Notes: generated by a model not told the origin, from the letters alone. 36,588 nt of DNA from JAUWBF01 sp043815125 (GCA_043815125.1 JBDRJH010000456.1:1-36588), one strand, 5' to 3'. Positions 1 through 7,724 are shown, numbered from the stretch's first letter. Numbers and translations: made by a program.

Positions 1-344
1 TTGATCAGGGCGAGCGCGGCGAGCACGGTGGCGGCCTCGCCGTGCAGGCGGTGCGCACAGGGCAACCCGCGGCGGGTCCAGGCGTCGTCCATGCAGGGCA
101 GATCGTCGAAAAGCAGCGAGGCGATGTGGAAATACTCGATCGCGGAGGCCAGCGCGGCGGCCGGACCGTCTTCAAGGCCGTGCGCCCTCGCCCCGACATA
201 GACCAGCCGGGCGCGCACCAGTTTTCCGGGGTTGCCGGACGCCTGAGCGAGCGCGGCTCCCAGACGCGGATCGGCGTCGGCGGCGACGGGCAGGTTTTCC
301 GACAGGGCGCGGCCGATGCGAGCATGGAGCGTTTGGAGATTCAT
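1..344 (-). CDS. Polyprenyl synthetase (farnesyl/geranylgeranyl diphosphate synthase-like), C-terminus cut by the window edge
   Basis: The reverse strand from the ATG at 344 reads without a stop to the window edge, about 113 residues. It carries a first aspartate-rich motif, DDLPCMDD, near residue 80, followed by WTRRGLPCAH. This is the DDxxxxD signature of trans-isoprenyl diphosphate synthases, which condense isopentenyl diphosphate with an allylic diphosphate. An upstream GKLVRARL segment fits the conserved GKxxR substrate-binding motif. The second aspartate-rich motif would lie beyond the window. The start overlaps the stop of the upstream yceI-like gene as ATGA, so the two are probably cotranscribed and translationally coupled. 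The family is secure; chain-length specificity (C15 or C20) cannot be read from this fragment. Confidence 0.85.
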   Translation of the reverse strand, partial: MNLQTLHARIGRALSENLPVAADADPRLGAALAQASGNPGKLVRARLVYVGARAHGLEDGPAAALASAIEYFHIASLLFDDLPCMDDAWTRRGLPCAHRLHGEAATVLAALALI

Positions 345-922
345 GGAACGTGGACGGGGTTATTGGGGGAATCGGACGCCTTGGGAACGCCCTGCAGGTG
401 GAAGCGCACGACCACCTCGGGATCGACTTTGAGCAGTAGAAATTTCCGGATGATCGGCAGGCCAAAGTCACGCGTGTCGAGGCGGGCCACGCCGTCGACG
501 GCCATGAGCGAGCCGTCGCGCGTGATCGAGACGGGGAAGTCGATTTCACGAACCAGCCCGTGCAGCGCGAGAGTGCCGCTGGCCCGCAGCCCGCCACCGT
601 CGGCGGCCGGGGTAAGCGACTCCAGCTTGAACACGCCGTCCGGGTGGCGGTCGGTTTCCTGCCAGACGTGCATCTGTTCGTCGCGTTCGGCCTTGCCGGT
701 TTTTACGTCGATGAACTTGAACGACACGGTCGCGGAGGTGACGTCGCCCCGTTCGTCCAACAGGATGACCGGTGTGTAGTCCTCCAACCGTCCGGTAAAG
801 GAGTCGACCGTGGCCTTCACGTCGATTTCCACGCGGGAGTTTTGCCGGTCGAGAACCAAACATTGCGGTTCGGCCGCGGCCGCCAGCGGAATAAGGGCGA
901 GCAGGCACAGGAGGGCTTTCAT
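341..922 (-). CDS. YceI-family periplasmic lipid-binding-like protein
   Basis: 193 residues with an N-terminal signal peptide (MKALLCLLALIPLAAAAEP, likely cleaved after the AAA run). The rest has YceI features: the opening strand LDRQNSRVEIDVKATVDSFTGRLEDY, a central SATVSFKFIDVKTGKAERDEQMH segment with HPDGVFKLESL, and the GTLALHGLVREIDFPVSI strand. YceI proteins form a lipocalin-like barrel, and characterised members bind polyisoprenoids. The stop overlaps the start of a polyprenyl synthase gene by four bases (ATGA), a suggestive pairing of a polyisoprenoid-binding family with a polyisoprenoid-making enzyme. Its ligand here is not known. Confidence 0.88.
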   Translation of the reverse strand: MKALLCLLALIPLAAAAEPQCLVLDRQNSRVEIDVKATVDSFTGRLEDYTPVILLDERGDVTSATVSFKFIDVKTGKAERDEQMHVWQETDRHPDGVFKLESLTPAADGGGLRASGTLALHGLVREIDFPVSITRDGSLMAVDGVARLDTRDFGLPIIRKFLLLKVDPEVVVRFHLQGVPKASDSPNNPVHVP

Positions 923-1039
923 GAGGATGAAGGGACTCTAGCCGCTCTTCATGAACGGAGCGTGAACGCTGGATGAATTTGCGTTCATACTGGTGGTCCG
1001 CGTTGCCTGCGCGGTTTGCGGGCGTATGCCTGAAGCGCC

Positions 1040-2035
1040 ATGTCCGATCCGATTCACCCGTGGATCCAGCCTCTCCGCGCCGACGGCCGTTACGCCAACC
1101 CGGGGGCGAGCGCCAACCGCGGCTGGGCCGAGGTGCTGCGCTGGAAACTCACCTCGAAGCCGACACCATGGCCGCGCACGGTCGCCGTCGCGGTGACCGA
1201 CGCCCCGGCGGAGCCGGCGCGGGGCGCGCGCGTCGCGTGGGTCGGGCACGCGACGTTCCTGATTCGTGTCCCCGGCTGCACCGTTTTGGTCGATCCGGTC
1301 TGGAGCGAACGCATCGGACCGTTCGGTGGATGCGTCGGCATACGCCGGGTGCATCCGCCGGCGATTCGCTGGGGAACGCTGCCCGACATCGACGCGGTGC
1401 TGCTCAGCCACGACCACTACGACCACTGTGATCTCCCCACGCTGCGGCGGATTTCCCGCCGCTGGCCCCGCGCCCGACTGGTCACCCCGGAAGGCTACGC
1501 GGACCTGGCCCGGCGCGCCGGCTTCGCCGCCGGACGCCACGCGGAGTTGAGCTGGTGGTCCGAAGCCGTCCTGCCCGGCGACGTGCGCCTGACCGCGACG
1601 CCCGCACGCCACTGGACCAACCGCCTGAGCGGCAAGCGCAACGGCCGCCTGTGGAGCGGCTGGCACCTGCGCGTCGGCGACGGCACGACCGTGCTGTTCA
1701 CCGGCGACACCGCGCGCGACGATGTTATGTTCAAACAAATACACGCCCGTCTCGGCGCGCCCGGACTCGCGCTCATTCCCATCGGCGCCTACGAGCCGCG
1801 CTGGTTCATGTGCAACCAGCACTGCAACCCCGCCGAGGCCGTGATGATTCACCGGGACCTCGGCGCCCGACGCAGCGTCGCCATGCACTGGGGCACGTTT
1901 CAAATGACGGACGAAGGCCGCGAGGAACCGCGGGCCGAGCTGCAAAAAGCATTGCTCGCCGCGGGCGTTTCACCGGAGGTGTTCATTGCACCGGAGCCGG
2001 GGGCGGTGATCGAAGTCGAGCGGACTGCTCAATAG
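1040..2035 (+). CDS. MBL-fold metallohydrolase, UlaG / NAPE-PLD-like
   Basis: 331 residues. The zinc-binding signature HDHYDH sits at residues 124-129, preceded by the beta-strand motif VGHATFLIRVPGCTVLVDP. Further metal-site regions are FTGDTARDD and SVAMHWGTF. The early HATFLI...DPVWS pattern, the GPFGG segment and a late GAYEPRWFM motif are typical of the UlaG/NAPE-PLD-like branch rather than beta-lactamases or glyoxalase II. Physiological substrates of bacterial members are mostly unknown. No signal peptide is visible, so it should be cytoplasmic. It diverges from the yceI-like gene over about 120 bases and is transcribed alone. Confidence 0.85.
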   Translation: MSDPIHPWIQPLRADGRYANPGASANRGWAEVLRWKLTSKPTPWPRTVAVAVTDAPAEPARGARVAWVGHATFLIRVPGCTVLVDPVWSERIGPFGGCVGIRRVHPPAIRWGTLPDIDAVLLSHDHYDHCDLPTLRRISRRWPRARLVTPEGYADLARRAGFAAGRHAELSWWSEAVLPGDVRLTATPARHWTNRLSGKRNGRLWSGWHLRVGDGTTVLFTGDTARDDVMFKQIHARLGAPGLALIPIGAYEPRWFMCNQHCNPAEAVMIHRDLGARRSVAMHWGTFQMTDEGREEPRAELQKALLAAGVSPEVFIAPEPGAVIEVERTAQ

Positions 2036-2076
2036 CAAACGGCGAGTTCAATGATTTATTTTGAACAACTTATACA

Positions 2077-2091
2077 TTGAATTTATTTCAA
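2077..2091. promoter_or_regulatory. AT-rich inverted repeat upstream of the lipoprotein cluster
   Basis: The arms TTGAA (2077-2081) and TTCAA (2087-2091) flank a 5-base centre inside an AT-rich stretch (about 2049-2096) that contrasts with the GC-rich surroundings. It lies 35 bases before the first lipoprotein start. It may be a promoter or operator of the cluster. A weak TTGAAC/TATTTC pair with 17-base spacing overlaps it (about 2061-2089). Confidence 0.35.
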
Positions 2092-2125
2092 TACACCCAC
2101 CTACTCGGACGTGACGAGCGTGCCA

Positions 2126-2506
2126 ATGAACCTGTTGAAGCAAAGGCTGTTGCCGTGGATCCTGGTGAGTCTGTTCGCATCCGGCTGCGTTCGTTGGTCG
2201 ACTCAGGACGGAGCCGTTCAACACAGCTTGGGATACACCCGCATTGAGGAGTCTCCTCCGTCCGGCCAAGGGACCGGGCGCGACATCAGCAGCACCGGCA
2301 TCGTGTTCTCCCTGCAGCAGGGACTGCTGGTCGGCTACGTCCACGAGCAAAGACTGGCCATCCCGCCCGGCCAGGGCGTCATTCTCATCGTGTCAGACCA
2401 GAGGACCGCCGAGCAACTGGCATCGCGACTCGGATCCGCCGACGGCGCGGGCCTGCGCATCATCAACCATCTCTCCGCCACCGAACCCATGCCCGAATCG
2501 CCATGA
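2126..2506 (+). CDS. Putative lipoprotein of unknown function (first gene of a three-gene cluster)
   Basis: 126 residues from the ATG at 2126. An in-frame GTG lies 15 bases upstream but would disrupt the clean signal peptide. The N-terminus MNLLKQRLLPWILVSLFASGC is a lipoprotein signal with Cys21 as the likely lipidated residue. The mature part has no motif I recognise; it contains a glycine-rich hydrophobic stretch (STGIVFSLQQGLLVGYVHEQRLAI) and a hydrophobic strand, GVILIVSD. The stop overlaps the next gene's start by four bases, so the two are probably translationally coupled and may act together in the envelope. Function unknown. Confidence 0.7.
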   Translation: MNLLKQRLLPWILVSLFASGCVRWSTQDGAVQHSLGYTRIEESPPSGQGTGRDISSTGIVFSLQQGLLVGYVHEQRLAIPPGQGVILIVSDQRTAEQLASRLGSADGAGLRIINHLSATEPMPESP

Positions 2507-3540
2507 AAACACAGCTCCTGATCGCGCTCGTCGCACCCATCGTGATGCTCACCGGCTGCCAACATCACGACGCCATCGTATTCGCCACCAATACCCAGAT
2601 CGGCGCCCGCATCGGCGTCGGTGTCCAGCAGGTCCCCGAGATTCAAGTCGGCTTCAACCGCCAGGAAGGTGCGCTCGTGCCGCTCTATCTGGCGACGCCT
2701 GATGATCGCGCCGGCGAGCATCACCCGGTGATCAGCGGACAATTGATCGAAGCACGCGACCGGTTGTCCAAGGCGGCCGAAACACCGGCGGACAGGTGGA
2801 CGGACGAGGGGCTTCAGTCGCTGAAAAACGCCGCGGCCATCATCGCCGCAGCCACAGAGTTCAATCGCGACCAAAACGGAAACACCGTCTCCAGTCTGCT
2901 GACAGTCATCCATGACAAGGCGACCGAGCTGGTCGCCGACGCCCAGACCACCAAGCCCGCGGTCGAGCACTTCGCCGTCATCGACTCTCTCATCAACACC
3001 GAAATCAACAAGCCCGCCCTGCTTGCGCAGTTCGACGCGAGTGCCAAATACATCGGCAAGGAGACCGGATCGTCACGGGAGGATGCCTATTCGGTGATCG
3101 CCATCCTCGACGCCGGCGGCTCCGCCAAGGCCAGACGAGGCGAGCTTCAACAAACCGAGGCTTCGGGCCGCGTCGCCCAATACTTTGCGACCGGGGTGGC
3201 CGCCCAAAAGCTCGCCAGCCAAGGCCCCGGCGTTGTCGGCGGCACCACCACGGTCACCATACAGCAACTGGAGAAGGCGCGCAAACAAGGCATCATCGAC
3301 GCCGCCTCCCTGGACACGGCTGCGAGTCATATCTGGGGACAGGAAGCCGACAACGCACAGCAACGCACCGCCCGCGCCACCACCGTCCTGAACGACGTGG
3401 ACCTGGGAGGCGAGAAACCGGAAGACGCCGCCGCCCATCTTGGCGGGCAAGCTTCGAAACAATCTCTGCGCAAGGCGTTGGAAATCTACAATACTCCGAC
3501 CGACACCGCCCGCATGTTGCTTAACATCAAGCAAAGCTAG
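2503..3540 (+). CDS. Putative lipoprotein of unknown function
   Basis: 345 residues. It begins with a lipoprotein signal peptide whose lipobox is LTGC (Cys19). The first mature segment, IVFATNTQIGARIGVGVQQ followed by VGFNRQEGALVPLY, looks like a pair of beta-hairpins of a kind I have seen in uncharacterised bacterial lipoproteins. After that come mostly helical, alanine-, lysine- and glutamate-rich segments (about residues 85-330) without recognised catalytic motifs. The gene overlaps the upstream lipoprotein gene (ATGA) and is followed after 8 bases by a small gene. It is probably exported and membrane-anchored; the role is unknown. Confidence 0.75.
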   Translation: MKTQLLIALVAPIVMLTGCQHHDAIVFATNTQIGARIGVGVQQVPEIQVGFNRQEGALVPLYLATPDDRAGEHHPVISGQLIEARDRLSKAAETPADRWTDEGLQSLKNAAAIIAAATEFNRDQNGNTVSSLLTVIHDKATELVADAQTTKPAVEHFAVIDSLINTEINKPALLAQFDASAKYIGKETGSSREDAYSVIAILDAGGSAKARRGELQQTEASGRVAQYFATGVAAQKLASQGPGVVGGTTTVTIQQLEKARKQGIIDAASLDTAASHIWGQEADNAQQRTARATTVLNDVDLGGEKPEDAAAHLGGQASKQSLRKALEIYNTPTDTARMLLNIKQS

Positions 3541-3548
3541 TAGTCCCC

Positions 3549-3752
3549 ATGACCACCCACATCCACACCTACATCCAGAACCTCGCCGCCGCCCAGTTGG
3601 AAGAACAGCGGCTGCAATCCCAAGGCTACGAAACCCGCCTTGTTACCCTCGCCGCGGGAGACTCACGCATTGTTCGCATCCAGAACCAGCCCTACCGGAT
3701 GCACAATCACACCGCGGGCGAACTAATCCAGCTGCTGGCCGTCCAATCGTAA
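3549..3752 (+). CDS. Small hypothetical protein (67 residues)
   Basis: A short frame 8 bases after the second lipoprotein gene, beginning MTTHIHTYIQNLAAAQLEEQRLQSQGYETRL. The first half looks like an amphipathic helix, the second half like short strands. There is no signal peptide, so unlike its two neighbours it would stay in the cytoplasm. Its tight spacing to the upstream gene and coding-like composition argue for a real gene. I do not recognise a family. Confidence 0.55.
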   Translation: MTTHIHTYIQNLAAAQLEEQRLQSQGYETRLVTLAAGDSRIVRIQNQPYRMHNHTAGELIQLLAVQS

Positions 3753-3791
3753 ATCGCAACGGCCCAAGGGTGCCGACAGGCCCCGGACCGC

Positions 3792-5984
3792 TTACTCGAG
3801 CACCAGGTCCATCGGTTCGCCGGGCTCGGGCGGGAGGTCGATGAAGGCCGTGTAGCGCTCCAGCCAGTCGGTGAGTTTTTTCAGGTAGTAGTCGGGATCG
3901 TAGGGCTCGGTCGCGGCGTCGTAGGCGGCCAGCGGACGGGCGCGCTGCCAGTCGGCGGTTTTGCCCTTTTCCTTTTTCGTGATGAAATACTTCACGCGCT
4001 CACCCATGCGCGGACGCGGGTCCATGCGGAGCGCGACCTCGGCGGCGGCGCGGCGGGGCTTGCCGCCGCTTTCGATCATGCGTTCGTAGGCGTCAGGGTT
4101 CATGCCGAGTATCTCCGACTTGGCCAGCTCGCCCACCGGCACCTCGTGACGCGGCAGGCGGCGACGGTAGTCGGTGATCAAATCGACCGGCGAAACCGTC
4201 TCCACGCCGAGCAGGTAACGGATCAACTGGTCGCCGAGTTTTATCAGGAACGGCTCGATGCCGCGCGAACGCAGCGCGCTGCCGCGGATGATGATTTTTT
4301 GGCCGTCGTTGAGGGCGTAGTTCTTGGCCTTGTAACAGAACATGGCGGCATAGCGGCCGTCGTATTCGAGGTCGATGCCCTTGGGCAAAACGCCGGCAAC
4401 CTTGGCGAGCAAGACCTCGGGTTGGTCGAAGTATTGCGGCGACGCGAGGTAGATGCCGTCGGTGTCGGCCTCCAGGATGGTGCAGCCCTCGGCGGTGAAG
4501 GCGTCGATCAGGATTTGCAGCAACTCGCGTCCGCGGCGGGTGACCTCGGCGGCGAGCTCGCCGTCACCAAAGCGCGCGCCGGCAAAACCGAGGTAGCCGT
4601 AGAAGGAGTTGATGAGGATTTTGAAGTTGGTCTGACGCGCCTGGTATTCGGCGCGCAGTTCCTCGGTGTCGGCGGTGCGGGCGAGCTGCTTGTAGCGCAG
4701 GCGGTAGTCGCGCAGCTCGGTGAGCAGCGGGATGAAGACGCCCAGCGTGTCGTTGCGGGGATTGCGCGCGATGGACAGCAGGAGGCTCGGGTAGAGCGAG
4801 GCGACGTCGAAGTGCAGGACGTTTTTGAAGACGCCTTCCTGAAAGCTTTTCGTGTATCCACCTTCGAATGACGATACCTCGACCGGCACGGGGGTCGCCT
4901 GGCGGGCGTGGTAGTAGTGTTCGAGGAAGAGCAGGTCGATCTTGCCGGTGGTGCCGCGCAGGGTCGCCTCCTGGAAGAGAATCGGAAAGGTCTTGGTCTG
5001 CTCGAAATAGGTCGGCAGCAGCAGATCGGCCACGCCGCGGGTCTCGCGCAGGTCGTCGGCGAGGTAGGCGATGAAGCGCTCGCGGTCGTGGGTGTAGGCG
5101 GCGTGGATCTCCGAGCCCGGCAGGTAGGTGCGCTCGTCGTCGTCGGAGGTGATGCCGAAGTAGACGGCGACGTCCTTGAGTCCGTAGGACGTGAGTTCGC
5201 GCGTGGTGATGTCGTAGACCTGCACCAGCAGGTAGGTGTCGATGACAGTGCGGCCCGGCAGGTCGCAGCGCGGGAAGTCGATCCAGCGCTCGGCGATCTT
5301 CATGCGGCTGCTGCGGAACGACGCCTTCTGGCCATAGCGCCCCCAGGCGCAGGGGACCTTGTAGCGCTTGCAACGCACACGCAGGTAATCGAGGTCGAAC
5401 TTGAAGAGGTTGTGACCCTCGATGGTGTCGGGGTCTTCCTCGGCGAGCACGGTGTTGAGCTCGGTGAGCAGGGCTTTTTCGGCTTCGTCGGTGGGCTCGG
5501 CGAGCACGAGGATACGGTTGCGTTCGCCGAAGCGCAGGCCGATGGCGAGCACGCGGTCGCCGGGGTTGTCGGCGTTGCTGAAACCGCCGTCGGTCGAGCC
5601 GGTTTCGATATCGAGCTGACAACGGCGGAGCTGGGCAAACGTGAGGTCGGCAAAAAGATGCCGACGCTGCTGGAGCATATACTGGCTCTCCAGCGGGCGG
5701 ATCGCGTCGACGCCGCCCGACGAGCCGGCGCGGACCTCCTTCAAAAAGACGTCGTAGGTCGCGAGGTCGTCGGCGTGGGCGAGTCGGGTGAAAACGCCGG
5801 GGCCGTTAAGATCCTCAATGGCAAGATCGGCGACCGAGGCCGGCAGGGCGGCGTGGGCGGCCAGCCAGGCGAAGGGTCGCAGGGTGGCGGTTTCCTCGCG
5901 CCGGCCGCCGTCGGGCGTGGCGACGCTGGTGTGAACTTGGCCGGCCTTGTCGACCCAGACGCCGCAGAGGGTGGGTTCGCTCAT
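3792..5984 (-). CDS. Family B DNA polymerase with 3'-5' exonuclease domain
   Basis: 730 residues with both halves of a B-family replicase. Exonuclease: Exo I DIETGS (Asp125, Glu127), Exo II HNLFKFD (191-197) and an Exo III YxxxD candidate (Tyr307, Asp311). Polymerase: motif A DVASLYPS (393-400), motif B KILINSFYG (455-463), motif C DTDGIY (507-512) and the KxY-type segment KAKNY (552-556). All catalytic carboxylates are present, so it should be active and proofreading-competent. It is similar in size to E. coli Pol II (783 residues) but its sequence differs from the PolB/DinA pattern, so no symbol is given. The bulk replicase in bacteria is family C, so repair or translesion bypass is the likely role. 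It is followed downstream by the convergent small gene at 3549. Confidence 0.93.
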   Translation of the reverse strand: MSEPTLCGVWVDKAGQVHTSVATPDGGRREETATLRPFAWLAAHAALPASVADLAIEDLNGPGVFTRLAHADDLATYDVFLKEVRAGSSGGVDAIRPLESQYMLQQRRHLFADLTFAQLRRCQLDIETGSTDGGFSNADNPGDRVLAIGLRFGERNRILVLAEPTDEAEKALLTELNTVLAEEDPDTIEGHNLFKFDLDYLRVRCKRYKVPCAWGRYGQKASFRSSRMKIAERWIDFPRCDLPGRTVIDTYLLVQVYDITTRELTSYGLKDVAVYFGITSDDDERTYLPGSEIHAAYTHDRERFIAYLADDLRETRGVADLLLPTYFEQTKTFPILFQEATLRGTTGKIDLLFLEHYYHARQATPVPVEVSSFEGGYTKSFQEGVFKNVLHFDVASLYPSLLLSIARNPRNDTLGVFIPLLTELRDYRLRYKQLARTADTEELRAEYQARQTNFKILINSFYGYLGFAGARFGDGELAAEVTRRGRELLQILIDAFTAEGCTILEADTDGIYLASPQYFDQPEVLLAKVAGVLPKGIDLEYDGRYAAMFCYKAKNYALNDGQKIIIRGSALRSRGIEPFLIKLGDQLIRYLLGVETVSPVDLITDYRRRLPRHEVPVGELAKSEILGMNPDAYERMIESGGKPRRAAAEVALRMDPRPRMGERVKYFITKKEKGKTADWQRARPLAAYDAATEPYDPDYYLKKLTDWLERYTAFIDLPPEPGEPMDLVLE

Positions 5985-6000
5985 GGCCGGAAACGCCGGT

Positions 6001-6348
6001 TCAGAAGGGGCGCACGTAGACCATCACCAGCGCGATGGCGGTGAGGGCGAGGCTCAGATTGATCCAGAGGCCGGCCTTTTCGCGCTTGCGGTAGGCGATG
6101 CCCGCGAAGGCGGATAGACCGAGCCAACAGACGATCTTCACGATCGGCCAGATGCCGGCGAAGGAGTAGATCGCCTGCCACATGCGTATGCCGGTGAGCA
6201 GGACCAGCAGCGTGGCGATGCCGCTCCACATCATGACTTTTTTCTTCGACTCGACCGAGCCGGCGGTGGCGAGGAACACGGTCGCGACCATCACGATGGC
6301 GGCGAAAACGTGGATGACGTGAAGGGCGTTGTATTCGGCGGGATTCAT
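6001..6348 (-). CDS. Small integral membrane protein, four predicted TM segments
   Basis: 115 residues from the ATG at 6348. A longer in-frame start 11 codons upstream would begin inside the 3' end of the predicted 6S RNA gene and is less likely. Hydrophobic segments: VIHVFAAIVMVATVFLATAG, MMWSGIATLLVLLTGIRMW, IWPIVKIVCWLGLSAFAGIAY and INLSLALTAIALVMVYV. His11 and His14 in the first segment and a Trp/Arg-containing second helix recall small haem- or quinone-associated membrane proteins, but I cannot name a family. It ends 16 bases before the family B polymerase start and could be cotranscribed with it. Confidence 0.75.
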   Translation of the reverse strand: MNPAEYNALHVIHVFAAIVMVATVFLATAGSVESKKKVMMWSGIATLLVLLTGIRMWQAIYSFAGIWPIVKIVCWLGLSAFAGIAYRKREKAGLWINLSLALTAIALVMVYVRPF

Positions 6349-6370
6349 TGAGGATTTGGAAAAAGAAAGA

Positions 6371-6553
6371 TGACACTCCACCTGCGCCGTATGCCCAAAG
6401 GCTCAGGACCTTTTTAGGTTTAGGTGGGCACCGCCAGACGACTTTGCGCTGTCCGATTTACGGCCTAGCACGCCGCCGCCAGATTCGCGGCTCCCGGTAT
6501 AATTCAAAGGAAAGAGCAGTTATTGAAAGCAACTCGAACGCTGCAGAGTGTCA
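6371..6553 (-). ncRNA. ssrS: Candidate 6S RNA (ssrS)
   Basis: The 331-base gap between two minus-strand genes has no convincing coding frame. Read on the minus strand, its ends pair perfectly: TGACACTC (6553-6546) with GAGTGTCA (6378-6371), enclosing 183 bases, the usual length of 6S RNA. The 5' part CUCUGCAGCGUUCG resembles the E. coli 6S start (CUCUGAGAUGUUCG). A pyrimidine- and AU-rich 5' central region fits the open bubble. The 3' side has a small hairpin (AAAGG/CCUUU at about 6417-6397), as E. coli 6S has. A promoter-like pair at 6588-6561 would start transcription at about 6554, exactly at the closing stem. 6S RNA mimics an open promoter and sequesters housekeeping RNA polymerase. Identification rests on structure and geometry. 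Confidence 0.62.
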
Positions 6554-6560
6554 GGGGAGG

Positions 6561-6588
6561 AAGGTAGGTCGCCCGCCCCCTCCGTCAA
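6561..6588 (-). promoter_or_regulatory. Sigma-70-like promoter for the candidate 6S RNA
   Basis: On the minus strand, TTGACG (6588-6583) and TACCTT (6566-6561) are separated by 16 bases. The expected start point, about 6554, coincides with the first base pairs of the ncRNA's closing helix, which supports both calls. Confidence 0.5.
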
Positions 6589-6679
6589 TGGCCTTCGGCG
6601 GGATTTTTGACGGGCGATTTTGGTGGCGTTGGCCGTCTCGGCCAAACGGCTGGTGGTCATGCGCCGGGGACGGCGCAAG

Positions 6680-7159
6680 CTACACTCGGCGCCGCCGAAG
6701 GAATCCGCGCAGCGTCCAGAGCGTCAGACCAATGGTCGCGCCGGCGGCGCAGGCGGGCGAACGGGTCGCCAGGCCCAGCAGGATGCCGGCGGCGGTGAGC
6801 GCCAGCACGACCACGTCGGCCGCGGTGCGGCGGCCGTCGACGCTGAGCGCCCAGACCAGCAGGCCCCAGATGGCGGCGCCGAGCGCGATCGAGGCGTAGC
6901 CCGAGGCGACCGAGAGCGCCGCGCGGTCCTCGCCGCGCAGGAGAACCTGCAGCAGCCAGAAAACGCCTTGGTTGAACAACGCGAAGCCGGTCAGCCAGGC
7001 GCCGGTCTGCAGCGGGGTCAGATCGCCCTCGGCATCGGGCTTGGCGGCGAGCCGGTGGGCGAAGGCGCAGCCGGTGCAGCAGAAGACGGGGAGGGTCGGG
7101 TCGGCCGACGCGGGCACGAATGTCGGCAGGCCGCAGTGTTGGCAGGGTTGCTTGGGCAT
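6680..7159 (-). CDS. Membrane protein with the N-terminal metal-binding head of CcoI/FixI-type copper ATPases
   Basis: 159 residues. The N-terminus, CQHCGLPTFVP followed by FCCTGCAFAHRL, matches the cysteine-rich cytoplasmic head of heavy-metal P-type ATPases of the CcoI/FixI kind (CxxCG plus CCxGC). No ATPase follows: after about residue 45 there are only four hydrophobic segments and an Arg-rich C-terminus (LRRRRV). There is no DKTGT phosphorylation motif and no room for one, so it is not a pump. It could bind or sense copper or zinc at the membrane, or pass metal to an oxidase-assembly factor. It lies just upstream of the candidate 6S gene. Confidence 0.7.
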   Translation of the reverse strand: MPKQPCQHCGLPTFVPASADPTLPVFCCTGCAFAHRLAAKPDAEGDLTPLQTGAWLTGFALFNQGVFWLLQVLLRGEDRAALSVASGYASIALGAAIWGLLVWALSVDGRRTAADVVVLALTAAGILLGLATRSPACAAGATIGLTLWTLRGFLRRRRV

Positions 7160-7262
7160 TGGGGGAAAAAGAGGTCCGCCCCGTTGGACGAGAGTGCGCT
7201 GAAGAGGCGTTATGAGTTGTATCGCATCGCTCCGGGCGGACAGGAATGTCCACCCTCCTTCG

Positions 7263-7724
7263 TCAGGAGTCGAGGATGGCCGAGTCGAGGTGCTGGATGA
7301 TCAGCTCCTGCACGGTGGCGAGGAACAGGTAGCACATGAAGGCCTTGCGGACCTCGTCGTCGAGGACGGACAGCTCGACGTCGCCGCCTTCGAGGATCTC
7401 GTCGGGCAGCTTGGTGAGGTAGCGCTCGCGCAGGCGCAGGCGCACGGCCGAGCAGGCGCGCACGATCACGATGGCGTTGGACTCGTCGAAGCCGACCACG
7501 CCGGTCGCGAAAAACTCGCTGTCGAACAGCGCCAGCAGGGTGTTGATCTCGGCGGTTTGCTCGGCGAGCAGTTCCTCGCGCCACTCGCCGCGGAAAGCGG
7601 CGTCGACGTCGTCGAGCGTGATGGGCGTGGCGAGGCGGTCGCCGAGGTTGTCGGCGGTGTTCTTGATCACGTCGAGCAACGGCGCGACCACGGGCAGGCT
7701 GAGTTTGACCTCAATGCGTTTCAT
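7263..7724 (-). CDS. DUF2017-like protein encoded next to clpS
   Basis: 153 residues. The start MKRIEVKL at 7724 was chosen because the longer upstream frame runs through clpS in the wrong reading frame and is Ser/Pro/Arg-rich shadow sequence. The protein is acidic and mainly helical (LLDVIKNTADNLGDRLA, VRLRLRERYLTKLPDEIL, FMCYLFLATVQELIIQHLD). Its size, helical make-up and position directly after clpS fit DUF2017, which I recall as a clpS neighbour in Actinobacteria. The start lies 14 bases inside the end of clpS, so translation is coupled. A role in adaptor or Clp regulation is guessed from context only. Confidence 0.6.
   Translation of the reverse strand: MKRIEVKLSLPVVAPLLDVIKNTADNLGDRLATPITLDDVDAAFRGEWREELLAEQTAEINTLLALFDSEFFATGVVGFDESNAIVIVRACSAVRLRLRERYLTKLPDEILEGGDVELSVLDDEVRKAFMCYLFLATVQELIIQHLDSAILDS

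Noticed and set aside
6371..6553. tmRNA, RNase P RNA or SRP RNA in place of 6S RNA
   Set aside because: None of their conserved cores is present (no tRNA-like ends with CCA, no GAGGAAAGUCC box, no GGUCCGGAAGGAAGCAGC-type loop).
6680..7159. Copper-exporting P-type ATPase fragment (pseudogene)
   Set aside because: After the metal-binding head the protein continues into a coherent 4-TM region and stops normally; no remains of the ATPase domain follow.
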